From Aquatica leii (lineage: Eukaryota; Arthropoda; Insecta; Coleoptera; Lampyridae): a stretch of DNA of 64,000 nucleotides. Position 1 is the first letter of the stretch. Every line of letters begins with the position of its first letter. The translations under genes and the position numbers were made by a program. The stretch lies in assembly GCA_035610365.1 (NCBI GenBank), contig CM069436.1, forward strand, positions 89,653,912-89,717,911. Reading direction: 5' to 3'. Below the pieces are notes generated by a model. It saw only the letters and a program-made list of their open reading frames with translations. It was not told where the DNA came from and made no database searches. This document shows, piece after piece, positions 12,147 to 22,680 of this stretch.

Positions 12147-14144
12147 TAATAAAAACACATCTGGGATCTGGTATATTGTAGGTAATGCTGGTATTATTTC
12201 TAGCCAAATGCCTGCGTTTTTAACTATGCAGTGCACGCTGCTTAATAGAATCACGTTGGGGCTTGAGGTTTTTGATAACAATAACCGAATGATAACAATA
12301 ACCAAAATTCAGAAAAAACTGCTTATTTGTTAGAAAGCAGTAAATACATACAGCGTGTATGTGATTAACAGGTTGTTAATTTAAAAGGTGAAATCAAAGC
12401 GTATATACAAGCAAAAAGTTTTTTATAAAACGTTTAAAAAAAGCAGCATTTTGAGCCAACGGATCTGACGCATTAAACAGCTTGTTGACACCGATAATAA
12501 AACGAAATCAAAAACAACGTTATGATGCTTCATTCACAATTCTTCTTAGAAATTTGCTGACACTAAAAATAAGTACAAAATAACGTTATCACATAATACG
12601 TAGTTAATTTAATTTGTTATTCTAAGAAGGTACGCGCTTTCCAAGTTAATTCACGAAGATAACGTATTTACAGATGTTAAAATAATGTACCGTTTCGTAA
12701 ATCAAATTTAAATAAAAAAATAACACTGCAAAAATAAGATAAACATGTAAAACAACTATTTTTAGAATACAATGATAAAATTTTTCACTCTAAACAAACG
12801 TATTGTGAAAATTCAACTCAAAAATGCATACAAAAGAGTTATTGATCATTTATAGAAACAAACCTGAGAATAAATTGATAACATAAACCTAAATTATGAT
12901 TACTATAAACGGCGTTTTTTCTATGTAGTAGCATGCGTCCGGATTGTTACTTTAGTAAAGTGATAACATTACTCGATTAAAAACATTATCCGTGATTCCG
13001 ATAACCGACGAGCGCTGTAAGTAATTCATACGAAAATTTAAATCATCAATTTGGTTCTGAAGTCCGAATCTTTGAAGCATCGTCCTGAATTTATTGCTAA
13101 AGATACATCTAAAGTGCTAATAAGTTTGTATATTTATATTTTATGTGCCTTTTGAGTAGTATAAAAATTTTAAAAAAATGAAATTAGCACATTTAAGTTG
13201 ATTTCCGGCATGAAAAGAAAATTAAACAAAGTAAATGAAACAAACCACTCAACCGATTATAATTTTATAGAAACGTTTGCAGGATTTTATTCATTCTATA
13301 TTTTGTTTATAAACAGAAGTTAAAGTGTACGAATTATTTTTGCAAACTCAGACTTTTAAGAATCAAAGCAAGTTAAACTGGTAAAACATTGCTTTGCACG
13401 TATGTCGAAACTAATAGCGTGTGTAAGTAGCTTACTTGTGCCGCCATCGTTTGCAATCTTTTAATAACCAAAAACGGTTTGAGGCTTTGCATTTAATTAT
13501 TACCTTGTTTTCACTACCGCCATCTAACATGACTAAAAAATCTGGTTCTATATAAAGCTATATCATTGTCTAACTATAATGTATATAAACAAGGGTTTTA
13601 CCTTTACACATAGTCGATCCTTGGTTAAAATTGTGACGTTCATAAAAAGAATACAGGAAATTTCAGTTCGGGATACTGGATGCAGCGCTGTTGTCGTTGA
13701 AATCTTTAGTAGATGTCGGTAACAAAACTGTATTTCAATAGCACCTAAGCTATTGTTTTACAGTTTTTTTCTTAGTGTATTTGTACAAATGTTAGATAGG
13801 ATCTTTTGCACGCATTTGTTTGTCGCGAGTCATGCTTAGGTGATTTATGACTGATAACGCAATAAATACCTTATCTTTATTTTGATAATAGGTTCTTACA
13901 AAAATGATTACTGTTTGTTTAAGTTATAATCGGTTATAAGAAAAATATAGCGATCATAACTGTCGCGTACATAAAAAATATTTTTCTACTCTCTTACTAG
14001 TAAATCGTATATTGGTTTCCTCACTTTCTGAAAACACATATTTGTTTAATAAAAATAGAACTATAAAAAATATATATATATTTAATCGATTATAAATATT
14101 ATAAGAATTATAAAACAATAAAAATCATTCTTTTTTTGTATATC

Positions 14145-14506
14145 TTGCAATTCCTGGAGTTCCCGGCTTATTTATTATTGACCTAGTTGCGGTATTTAAA
14201 CCAATAATAGACACAATTGAGAAAACACTAACAGACAATTTATCGCAAAATACGCTTTTTACGCGTTACCGATCATTAGACACATTAAAAGATACGTCTA
14301 CTCCAATTGATAAGGTCTTGCAACGAACGCAATCTTGGGAAGTTGGAGATCCACTACATACTTCGTCTTCTGTAGCCAACATATGGCAAACTTTAAGCCA
14401 AATTAGTTTAGACGTCGACACATCTGAATATATAAAAGACCTCCGAGAAATAAAAAAATTAGTAGAAGAAAAACTGAACAAATTCGAATCGGCGGCAAAA
14501 AATTAA
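14145..14506 (+). other. Long open frame of unknown function across and inside the inverted-repeat element
   Basis: One plus-strand frame stays open from about 14130 to the stop at 14504-14506. It runs through the left inverted repeat and reads into an acidic, helical-looking stretch (DTSEYIKDLREIKKLVEEKL near the end). The next frame segment after the stop is Lys/Ser/Thr-rich. There is no convincing start codon; it may be an exon captured by the element, or chance. I do not recognise the protein. Confidence 0.3.
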
Positions 14507-14680
14507 CTCAAAAAAAGACTGTCGGACATTAAACCCGTTTTTCCTTTAAAAGATACAAATACGCCTAGAAAATCCACAGGATCTGATTCCGCAACAACTA
14601 AAAAAACTCTATTTAAATTTAAATTCGCACTACTACAAAAATTAAATCTTCTGTTGGTTTAAATACCGCAACTAGGTCAA
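14178..14680. mobile_element. Small inverted-repeat element (MITE-like, 503 bp), TA target site
   Basis: Ends are inverted copies of TTGACCTAGTTGCGGTATTT and the next 7 bases (left 14178-14204, right 14654-14680), flanked by TA on both sides (14176-14177, 14681-14682), as for Tc1/mariner-type elements. The right end overlaps the stop codon of the minus-strand gene at 15167-14677. The interior contains a reading frame on the plus strand (see 14145-14506). Confidence 0.65.
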
Positions 14681-15167
14681 TAACTAATATTAAAAATTTT
14701 TGCCAATAAGTAACTAATCAGTTCTTTTTGATATTGGAACAAGCGAATTTGTCGACGAATTCTGAAATAAAGACTGTTATTTAATTGGCGTTTATAAAAA
14801 GCTCGTACCTGGCTATCTATATCTTCTTCGGTCGGGCATTTACACGCCGATAATGATTTAGAAAACTTGCTAATCGTACCTGAAACGTTACATTTTAATT
14901 CAATTGTTGATAACATATTTTGGTTTTCAGTTTTGTCAATGTTTTCAAAAGATTCAAATTTATATCTGGTGATTTGTAGCAGTACTGATAACTCCGGTAC
15001 GTCTAAGCTTATCTAAAAATGCTTGCGTATTAACAAAAAAAAATATTTTTTGAAAAGTAACTTACGTTTTGAGTATTTTCTTCATTTGCACCTAACGTTG
15101 ACATCCAGCAGTTTGATTGTTTTTCTTGAAGAAATTCTGAGTTCTGAGACTGCATAAATTCACTCAT
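14677..15167 (-). CDS. Hypothetical 145-residue protein, two exons
   Basis: Exon 1 is 15167-15066: ATG, 34 complete codons, Gln/Ser/Glu-rich, then donor GTAAGT. Exon 2 is 15012-14677 and follows a TTTTTAG acceptor. The 53-bp intron matches the short introns of the channel gene in this window. The sum is 438 nt with no frame break. The protein has an acidic, polar N-terminus, a middle with ISLDVPELSVLLQITRYKFE and CKCPTEEDIDSQVRAFYKR, and a basic, Tyr/Leu-rich C-terminus; no domain was recognised. The TGA stop at 14679-14677 lies inside the right end of the neighbouring inverted-repeat element. Without that element the frame would end one codon earlier in TAA. A further splice site at the CAG/GTACGA inside exon 2 (near 14880) cannot be excluded. 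Confidence 0.6.
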
Positions 15168-15817
15168 TTTGTTTATAAGGTGTTGAATTAAATGAAATCA
15201 AGCGTGCATTGGAAATTTACAATTGCGAAGAATGGTACTGATAAGAATACTTGTTTAAGAACGAGTTTGTGCCAACTTTCCAAAAACGATTACTTTTAAT
15301 ACAAACGTACAGAGTGTTTGAAATTCAGTTTTTTAAAAAAGCTTTAATTTAATTAAGTAACATTTTATTTAAATTAAAAACATTCTTCTGTATTGTGTCT
15401 TTTTAATAAAATGACGTAAAATAATGTCATTTTTTAATTTATCATTTACACGTGAAATAAAGTGATCGAAATACAGCTTAAAAAATTTAATTTTTGTAAC
15501 CGAAAAAAAATTGTACCTGTGCCATCTCACACTGATATATAAGAATAAGATGGCCTACTATCTCATCTCACCCAAGCCATACCAAAACCTCCGTACTTAA
15601 TGCGAAGTAATATTTTATTAATAAAGAACGTTCCTAGAAAACAAAATAATTTACAAACTGAACTTACAAGAACACAGCATAAATGCACAAAAAACTTCAA
15701 TTTCAGGTGTACTCAACAAGAGTATACAACACTTCCTTTCCTTTCTCGGTTTGCGATTCTTTGTCGCTATAGAAGAAATAAGCAGTGGAGAATTATACAC
15801 TGTATATTTGGACTAAT
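15168..15817. other. Upstream region of the hypothetical gene
   Basis: AT-rich DNA with no supported gene. A plus-strand 79-codon frame at 15600-15839 has no recognisable content and was not accepted. The region should contain the promoter of the minus-strand gene starting at 15167. Confidence 0.4.
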
Positions 15818-16490
15818 TGTTATATACAAAAACTATTAAAACGAAATTTGTCTGTACGTAAGTAACATAAACGAGGTATTTTCCAATGCTTAAAGTAAAG
15901 ATAGGTGTGGATTATACTCAACACTTCGTGACTCGAAGGAAACAAAAATAAACGTCAAAATCAAAATAAAACAAAAGTCAAAAGGGCGCCAAAAAGGTAT
16001 AGCTCCATAAAAGCTTCTCGACCTTACCAACCAAAGAACACATTCGGCGATGTCGACACTATTGGAATCTACCTTTATAGTGTGCAAGCAATAAAGCTCT
16101 GTTACATTTACAATTTAACATTTATTACATAATAGAAATCATAAATAAATAAAATTTAAAAAAATGCAACAAACAAATAAAATTTCACACACAAAATACT
16201 TAAATAATAATTTATAACAAAACAAAAATTAATTACAAAGAAAAAAATTACTGAAACGTAATTTTGAATTTTATTGTGAAAAACAATCAAACACTCAAAA
16301 TGCATTATCAAACATTGTCTACAAAGGTAAAAAAAACTCACAGGATTAATAATAGCGCACAGCAATCTTAACAAACATAAAGCAACATAACCTTTTCTGC
16401 TACAGATGCTTAGAGTCACAGAACACTTACACCAACAAGGAGAACATCCATTAACTATGACAACATTAACTTACTTGCAAAAGAAAAACA
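15818..16490 (-). mobile_element. Diverged LTR fragment of the same superfamily as the LTRs at 8227 and 20843
   Basis: Begins TGTTATATAC and shares the ordered blocks of the other two LTRs: AGTAACATAAACG near 15860, GGTGTGGATTATACTCAA, AAAGGGCGCCA near 15982, and ATTTAACATTTATTA near 16110. The 3' end was not identified. A 2.2-kb inverted-repeat element begins at 16501 and may interrupt it. TSD not resolved. Confidence 0.55.
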
Positions 16491-17149
16491 TTATTATCAA
16501 CCCAATCAGCAAGGAAACGTTTTTTTCATGTTTTAAAAACGTTACAACGTTTTAAAATAGTCGAAACAAAAAATGTTTTCCAAAAAAATTCCATTTTAAA
16601 AATATTTCATTTAAACATTGATATTGAAATATTTTAAAAATGTTTTCTAAAACATTTTTTGTGCTTCCGTCCGTTTTGACGTATTTTACAGGCATCATAA
16701 TCGGCCGGAAATTTTACTTTTCCAGCCTAGGCCGGTAAAGTGTAGCAGAATTTTATAACTAAAAGTTGGCACTAGTAATCAATAATTAAATAAACGTCAT
16801 CTGTCAATATGTCAAATTTATTAACATACACCATTATCTGTGTTGTTGTTTAGAGTAGCACTAACAAAAATTGTTTTAAACAAATATAACAAATTTGCTT
16901 ATATCTTACAATTGCTGAAAACAACAATGGTTTTATTTTCATATAAGTGAAATTGTAATATTATTATGTAATTGTCAAATTAATTTAAAAAACAATTGTA
17001 TTTCGTCATTACAGGTTTCAGTTTTATCAACATATGTTATTAAATTTTATTAAAAATCAATACTTAAATAACAACTTTTAATGAATTTATACTATAAAGG
17101 TCAGCACAAAAAATATTGTGTATCACACGTCCTAAAAGTATTTTGCGAG

Positions 17150-17152
<3 letters not shown>

Positions 17153-17218
<66 letters not shown>
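17153..17218. repeat. (TA)n microsatellite
   Basis: About 33 uninterrupted TA units. Predicted frames across it (runs of Tyr-Ile) are artefacts. A shorter TA tract is at 18514-18537. Confidence 0.97.
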
Positions 17219-17221
<3 letters not shown>

Positions 17222-17904
17222 GCACTTTCTGGACTAGTGATACAAATAACTATTTTAGTAACATAAAAAACGTTTTTATTTTATTAGAAATTATGCTTTT
17301 GCTTGCTTTCACCTATACAATTTTTTCTTTTATATATTGTAACAAAAATACAACTATATAAAATTTTGTTACATTTATTAATAAATACATATGAAACATT
17401 TTCGTTTTTCTAAAAACTTTGAATTAAGTACTTAATAACCGCATTTCGCAAAGTACCAGTATCTGCGTGAAAAGATGGCGATTTTGTATTTTATTTTAAG
17501 CTTCAAAGAATCAACAATTTCCAACAATTACTCGCTATGCTGTGTAATGTATTGTTAGTGTATCAGTTTAATCGGTTTCTAATTCGCGTTCTAGTGAAAC
17601 TCAAATAAATACTTTCAGTATATGTCACCATTTATTATGATGGTACGTTTTTCTTTTGTTTTTTGATGCAACAAATTTTGCTGAAGTTTAATGTTATTTG
17701 TTACAGCAGTGGTACAATAAAACGTTCATTCTATGTATACCTACTTCATGATTTCCATTCTTTGTGATGTTTTAAAGTTATCAAATTGATATTTTTTTCT
17801 GATATTGATGCAACATTATTTTGTGTGTCCAAAGTTTCAAAATCTTGGATTGTTAGTTGTTCTGGTTTTCGTTTTTGCACAAAGAGGTACATGCATAATT
17901 AGTC

Positions 17905-18060
17905 AAGTTTTCTTATTTTATGGATAGGATCCTTCGGTGTGGAGGAACGGCAACAATAAAAACAACCTTTATTGTTCAGGCCTTAACAACAGATAAAAGT
18001 TGTTTTTATTGTTGTCGTTCTTCCACTCCGAAGGATTTTATCCATAAAGTAGAAAAATGT
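17905..18060. repeat. Foldback repeat with about 60-bp arms
   Basis: The left arm (17905-17965) and right arm (about 18000-18060) are inverted copies. Blocks include TTTATGGATA with TATCCATAAA, CCTTCGG with CCGAAGG, and CGGCAACAATAAAAACAAC with GTTGTTTTTATTGTTGTCG. The loop is about 35 bases. It looks like a small foldback transposon or a recent inverted duplication. Confidence 0.75.
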
Positions 18061-18252
18061 TTGATTAATTGGAAACTTTTGTGAGGATTATTATAATTAT
18101 TTCAATTAATATAAAGTAATTACATGAATAATGTTTGTTTTACTTTTATGTTAATGTGTTAATTTTTGTTATATGCACCAAATGCGTTTACAGCCACATG
18201 AAGTATTTAGATTACACGAAGATTGTATTATTTGTCTTTTGTAAGCATTTTA

Positions 18253-18437
18253 GGGCTGGTTCTATAATAATGGTATATATGTCAGTTAAGTTATACTTAG
18301 TTTGATTGTAAAATGCTGTCGTTATTGGCTGTGTTATTAGTTAGTATAAATCAAACTAACAGCCAAATATGTCATTATTTTAAAATTAAAGCAAATTTAA
18401 CTAAACTTACATTTATACCATGATTGTAGAACTGCCC
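18253..18437. mobile_element. 185-bp MITE of PIF/Harbinger type
   Basis: Terminal inverted repeats begin GGGCTGGTTCTATAATAATG on the left and, read inward, GGGCAGTTCTACAATCATGG on the right, flanked by TTA on both sides (18250-18252, 18438-18440). A 3-bp TTA/TAA duplication with GGG/C-rich ends is the PIF/Harbinger signature. No coding capacity. Confidence 0.75.
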
Positions 18438-18708
18438 TTAAGCATATTGCAATATTAAAAAAAAAGCGTTGATTATACATTTTTTATGCATTAATGTAAC
18501 ATTTGTAAAATATTATATATATATATATATATATATAAATAATATTATAAATAATATTTTTTAAACATTTTTGGAATGTTTTTCTAATATTGACTTTGCA
18601 ACGTAGCTCTGGCCATTAAGACGTTTTTGTAATGTTTTTTAAAATGTAAATATATCTTTTGTAAAACGTTGAAAAAAACATTTCAAAAATGTTTCCTTGT
18701 TCATTGGG

Positions 18709-20842
18709 AACGATTGGTGAGAGTCGCTGCAAAGAATGAACAGCAACAATTTTAACAAAGAGGATGGCTATAGATTAAGCTACACTGGGAAACTGGCTAT
18801 ATGAAAAATACTTAAACACATGAATACTACAAACACATAAACTACATCATTATAAACGCAGTCCAACAAACACAATTGGACACGTTTCAACGAACAACTA
18901 ACAGGGATCAACGAAGAATAGCAACGCACAGGTACACTGTCTCATAAAGGTTTTTGGGCACTTTTAACCGCGACCTGCAAGGTAGGCAACCAAACTTACG
19001 TTATAACAGAACGGCCAGTTAAATTTGACAACATTGGCATTATAAACATTATTTGCAGCGATATTACGAGGTTACTAACCATTATTCATAAGCACCGCCT
19101 CCAGCGTTCAAAGAACGTGTTTGTTACTGACAAATATGTATCTAAACTGTACTCATAAGTTTTAAATTCTTCTTCGCCGAGTTTTCTATTTATTTATCTT
19201 CTCTGCTTAAGTAATTAAAAAAATCTGAATTGTTATTTATAATAAAATAAGTTCTTCGAATAATGTTTAACTGTATGTCCAAATGTAAAACTACTGTACT
19301 AATTAGCCTAAAAGTCTTAATATATCCGGATTAAATTAAAGTCAACATTCTGATTCGCAAAGTAAATATTATCACCATTAAAGCGTAATTAGTGGTCGAA
19401 AAATTGCAATATAAATTCCCATTACTCCCTTTAAGTTATTCGTATGAAAAATTAAAAGATACATAAATCTTCTTTTATAAAATCAAAATCATTTCTTATA
19501 CAGAACGCTAAAAAAATTCCAAATAAAATTTGAAAATGCTGTAAATCAAAAAATTTCAAAACTGCAAAACGCATTTTTTGCTCTCTCCACGTAACATTTA
19601 ATTAAAGTATTACCCTTGTTTATATACATTATAGCATTCTATTACTTAACAAGTTGACATTTTAAACCTTGCAAAGACGTTATACAAAAGCAAAAAAATT
19701 GAATTTATGATGAAACAAATGAGAGTCTGTATTGGAAATTCTTCAAAAAACACAGAGCTGTACAGTTGTGGATTTCTTATTTTCTTAATTTATCTTTCAA
19801 AGTGGTGGCATATTGTATGTTAATAATAAAATACATACGTCATATGTCTTTTTTTAGATTTTTCCGAAAACATTTCATAATCCGAACAATCTCTTTGCAG
19901 CAATTAATTTGGATTACGGAGATTGCACTGTAATTATAATAACGATTGCTAAAACTTTAAAATAAAAATTATTGAAGAGTACTTGTGTAATTTTGCATAA
20001 TTTGAATATTAAACTACTAATAACTGAAGTCATGATTGGCGTAATTTATCTATCTTTGCTAACTACGAGTACAAAACTAAAATTTAATAAAAAATAATGT
20101 ACTTACTCCGGCACTATCAAACAAAATAACACTGATTCACTATAATTTGTGTGATAAACTACCAGTTTATATTTTTTTAAATATTTTTTTAGCACTTTCC
20201 CTTTCAAGATTCAGGAAACGAATAAACGTATTTGTCTCACATTCGTATTTATAGAGTGACGAATTGAACAAGTCAGTGCAAGTTCGCGAAGCTCTGAGAC
20301 TGCGCGTATGCTTGTAACAAGATGATACTGGTATATCATTATGTGCAAGTTTTTACAAGTTCAAAATGTATTGCGACCACAAAGCGAATGTCTACATCCT
20401 ACAACTTGCACAATTTTATAAACATATATAATAAATTTTTTACTTCATAGGTACTTTTATAAATAACGTATATATCTTTATATTATAAGATAGTATAATG
20501 TAAGTAAATAGGTACTATCAGTGTATGTTGAGATCCACTATCGTGGACCTCCATTTTCATTTTATAGACCCCAATTTTTTTTTTCCGTTGACGTAGACCC
20601 GTTGCAAGTTGTCATAGACCCCTGGGGGTCGATATAGACCACTTTAGGAATAATAAAGGATATGTACTTACGATTGTTTACTGTTGATAATAACTATTGG
20701 CTCATCTCAATCATCTCCTAAACTTGCTAACAGTGAAAGAAAAAGGAAAATTAGGTATAGATTATCACAAATAATTCTCTCAAAATTCATTTAATAAATT
20801 CTACGACCCTAAATACGTCAAGCTTCGAAATGATTGTCACTC
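18709..20842. other. Intergenic DNA with transposon-end fragments
   Basis: No gene was found. At 19613-19636 lies a solitary copy of the terminus of the 11054-13595 element. At 20519-20640 a stretch starting CAGTGTATGTTGAGATCCAC and containing repeated TAGACCC blocks resembles the terminal part of a hAT element, but only one side was seen. Confidence 0.4.
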
Positions 20843-22660
20843 TGTTACATTCCAAAATTAACACAAAGTCACTGCCTGCAATGTAGTAACATAAACGGGG
20901 GGTTGTGCCACTAGCTCAATGGAGAAGGGTGGGTTTTATTTAAAATTCCGTGAAAAATTGGAAACGCGATCGTCGTAAAAATGGAACTAGAACGGTAAAA
21001 TCGTCAAATAATCGGTAAGGGCGCCAATCAAGGATTTCTATAAGGGGAAGCTTTCAAACCCCTGATTACCTGAAAGCTCATCCGGTTGGTTACAACCCCA
21101 GAACTTACCTTGGGTTATAACAATTCTGAAAAACACTTAAACAAAAATTTACGTATGCGGCGGCTAAATGAATAAAAGCTCTTTACATTTAACAATTTAA
21201 CATTTATTGATTGAATATTTAAAACAAAAACAAAATAAAATAACAAGTACTAAATGATATCAAATAAATTTGAATAAAAGAAATGAAATAATCTTAAGCA
21301 AACAAAAATGAATAATTTACACACAAAACATTACATTAAAATTTATAAAAAGAAATGCTACTACAATAGCGTTAATTCGACGTCAAATATAATTAAATCT
21401 CAAGATCTTGACCGCATATTTATAACAAACAAATAAAATAACACACACAAAAAAAATACAATACAGTTTATAACATATATATGTCCGAACTTTAATTCGA
21501 ACTAAACAAAATATAGTTTATAAGTCGTTACATTATCATATATTCGAAATACGAATTACTTCTCAACGCACAAAACAAAGTTAATTGATTTTAATTTTGC
21601 GCAAACACTATACGTGTTCATTGAAATAATTAAATTCAACGTTAGTCGTAATTTCAATTGACTTAAAAAAAAAATTGAAAGCTTTTACTGCATTTTTAAA
21701 TCGCGGGACACTGCACGATCAAACAACAAAATCGATAAATACCTTAATTCTTAATTGGTGACACCGGCTGAACTTTGGTTCCCAGTGGATTTGAAAGCTT
21801 ACACCTTGGATGGACTTTAGCTGCTTCCCAAACAATAGAACAACGACGGAAGATATATCTCACAATTTAATTTTATAACCGCCAAAGGCGAATTTCGGAT
21901 TTAATCATATACCACCACAACATTAAACCCCACAAACGTAACAGTTTATGTTTCAGAAATCACGAATTTTACACAAGCCGTACTATACGAAATTTGAAGA
22001 AAAGTAACATTTTTCTCCACTACATCTTAATTTTCACGATTTCTGACTAACTTCCGCGGTTCTACATAACGTCAGAGGGTAAATTACCCTACTCTCTCTA
22101 CATCTTACGGTAATCGGTATTTGTCGTCACGACCCACGATCGAATAATGCCAAAAAAAATCTAAATCTTTCAACTCTTCCTATCCCCTACTTAGCTAATT
22201 TGCATGTGCGCAGTCAATTCGTGGTAAAAGAAAACACATTGAACAAACGAGAAAAACAAAGATGAAAATTATAATTAGTCGCATGCGTTTTTGCACGTAG
22301 ACTTTGGTTCACACAAGAACGCTGAGACTTGCATTACTGCAGCTGGCTTAATCAAAGTGTAATTACCAAGAAAAATGTATCAACTTACATTCCACAAAGG
22401 AAGTCGTAAATTATATTGAATTGGTATTCTACAAAGATAACCAAATAACGTACTAAATCAAAAACAAAACTACGGATCTGTATGCATTTAAAAGAAAATT
22501 TCAATAACGATTGAAAGCAAATTGAAATATCATTAAACTCAAACCACACAAACAATAAACAAAACGTTCTTGATGCTAATACTAAATTAATAAATCGAAA
22601 CACACAAAAAAAAAGAAAACTTACGGTGACTTTTACAACGAAATTCAAACGCAGGTCACA
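20843..22660 (-). repeat. 3' LTR of the Gypsy element (1818 bp)
   Basis: By reading, it differs from the other LTR by one substitution in the CTTCCTAT(C/T)CCCTAC block and by a 3-base length difference in the A-run near 22608. A frame of 87 codons on its minus strand recurs in the other LTR only because the LTRs are copies. Confidence 0.95.
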
Positions 22661-22680
22661 CCTCCCCTACTTAAAGAGGG
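22661..22680 (-). promoter_or_regulatory. Polypurine tract of the Gypsy element
   Basis: Read on the minus strand, AGTAGGGGAGG directly abuts the TGTG start of the 3' LTR, the expected site for plus-strand DNA priming. Confidence 0.75.

Larger units (their letters stand above)
11054..13595. mobile_element. Non-autonomous TIR element, about 2.54 kb, containing a solo LTR
   Basis: Bounded by inverted repeats of about 32 bp beginning CCCTTGTTTATATACATTAT (11054-11085 and the complement at 13564-13595). Both sides are flanked by TTTTA (11049-11053 and 13596-13600). A third partial copy of the same terminus is at 19613-19636. No coding region is inside, so it depends on an unknown transposase. 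Flank similarity with the third copy (TTAAAGT-TTACCC) leaves the exact outer boundary open by a few bases. The family is not recognised. Confidence 0.7.
16501..18708. mobile_element. Inverted-repeat element, about 2.2 kb, non-coding
   Basis: Left end CCCAATCAGCAAGGAAACGT (16501-16520) and right end, read inward, CCCAATGAACAAGGAAACAT (18708-18689) match at 17 of 20 bases, with weaker similarity for about 30 more bases. The interior is AT-rich and holds two (TA)n tracts, a foldback at 17905-18060 and a MITE at 18253-18437, but no reading frame. Target duplication not resolved; family unknown. Confidence 0.5.

Noticed and set aside
17081..17361. Frames rich in Tyr-Ile repeats
   Set aside because: They are translations of the (TA)n microsatellite.
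15818..19997. Solo LTR ending at 19997 with TSD TAAT (or at 16693 or 17889)
   Set aside because: Several CA-TAAT positions exist in this AT-rich stretch and none of the ends resembles the other LTR ends.
22385..22648. 87-codon minus-strand frame, repeated as 92 codons at 30433-30711
   Set aside because: It recurs only because both LTRs are copies; no recognisable protein and no reason for coding inside the LTR.
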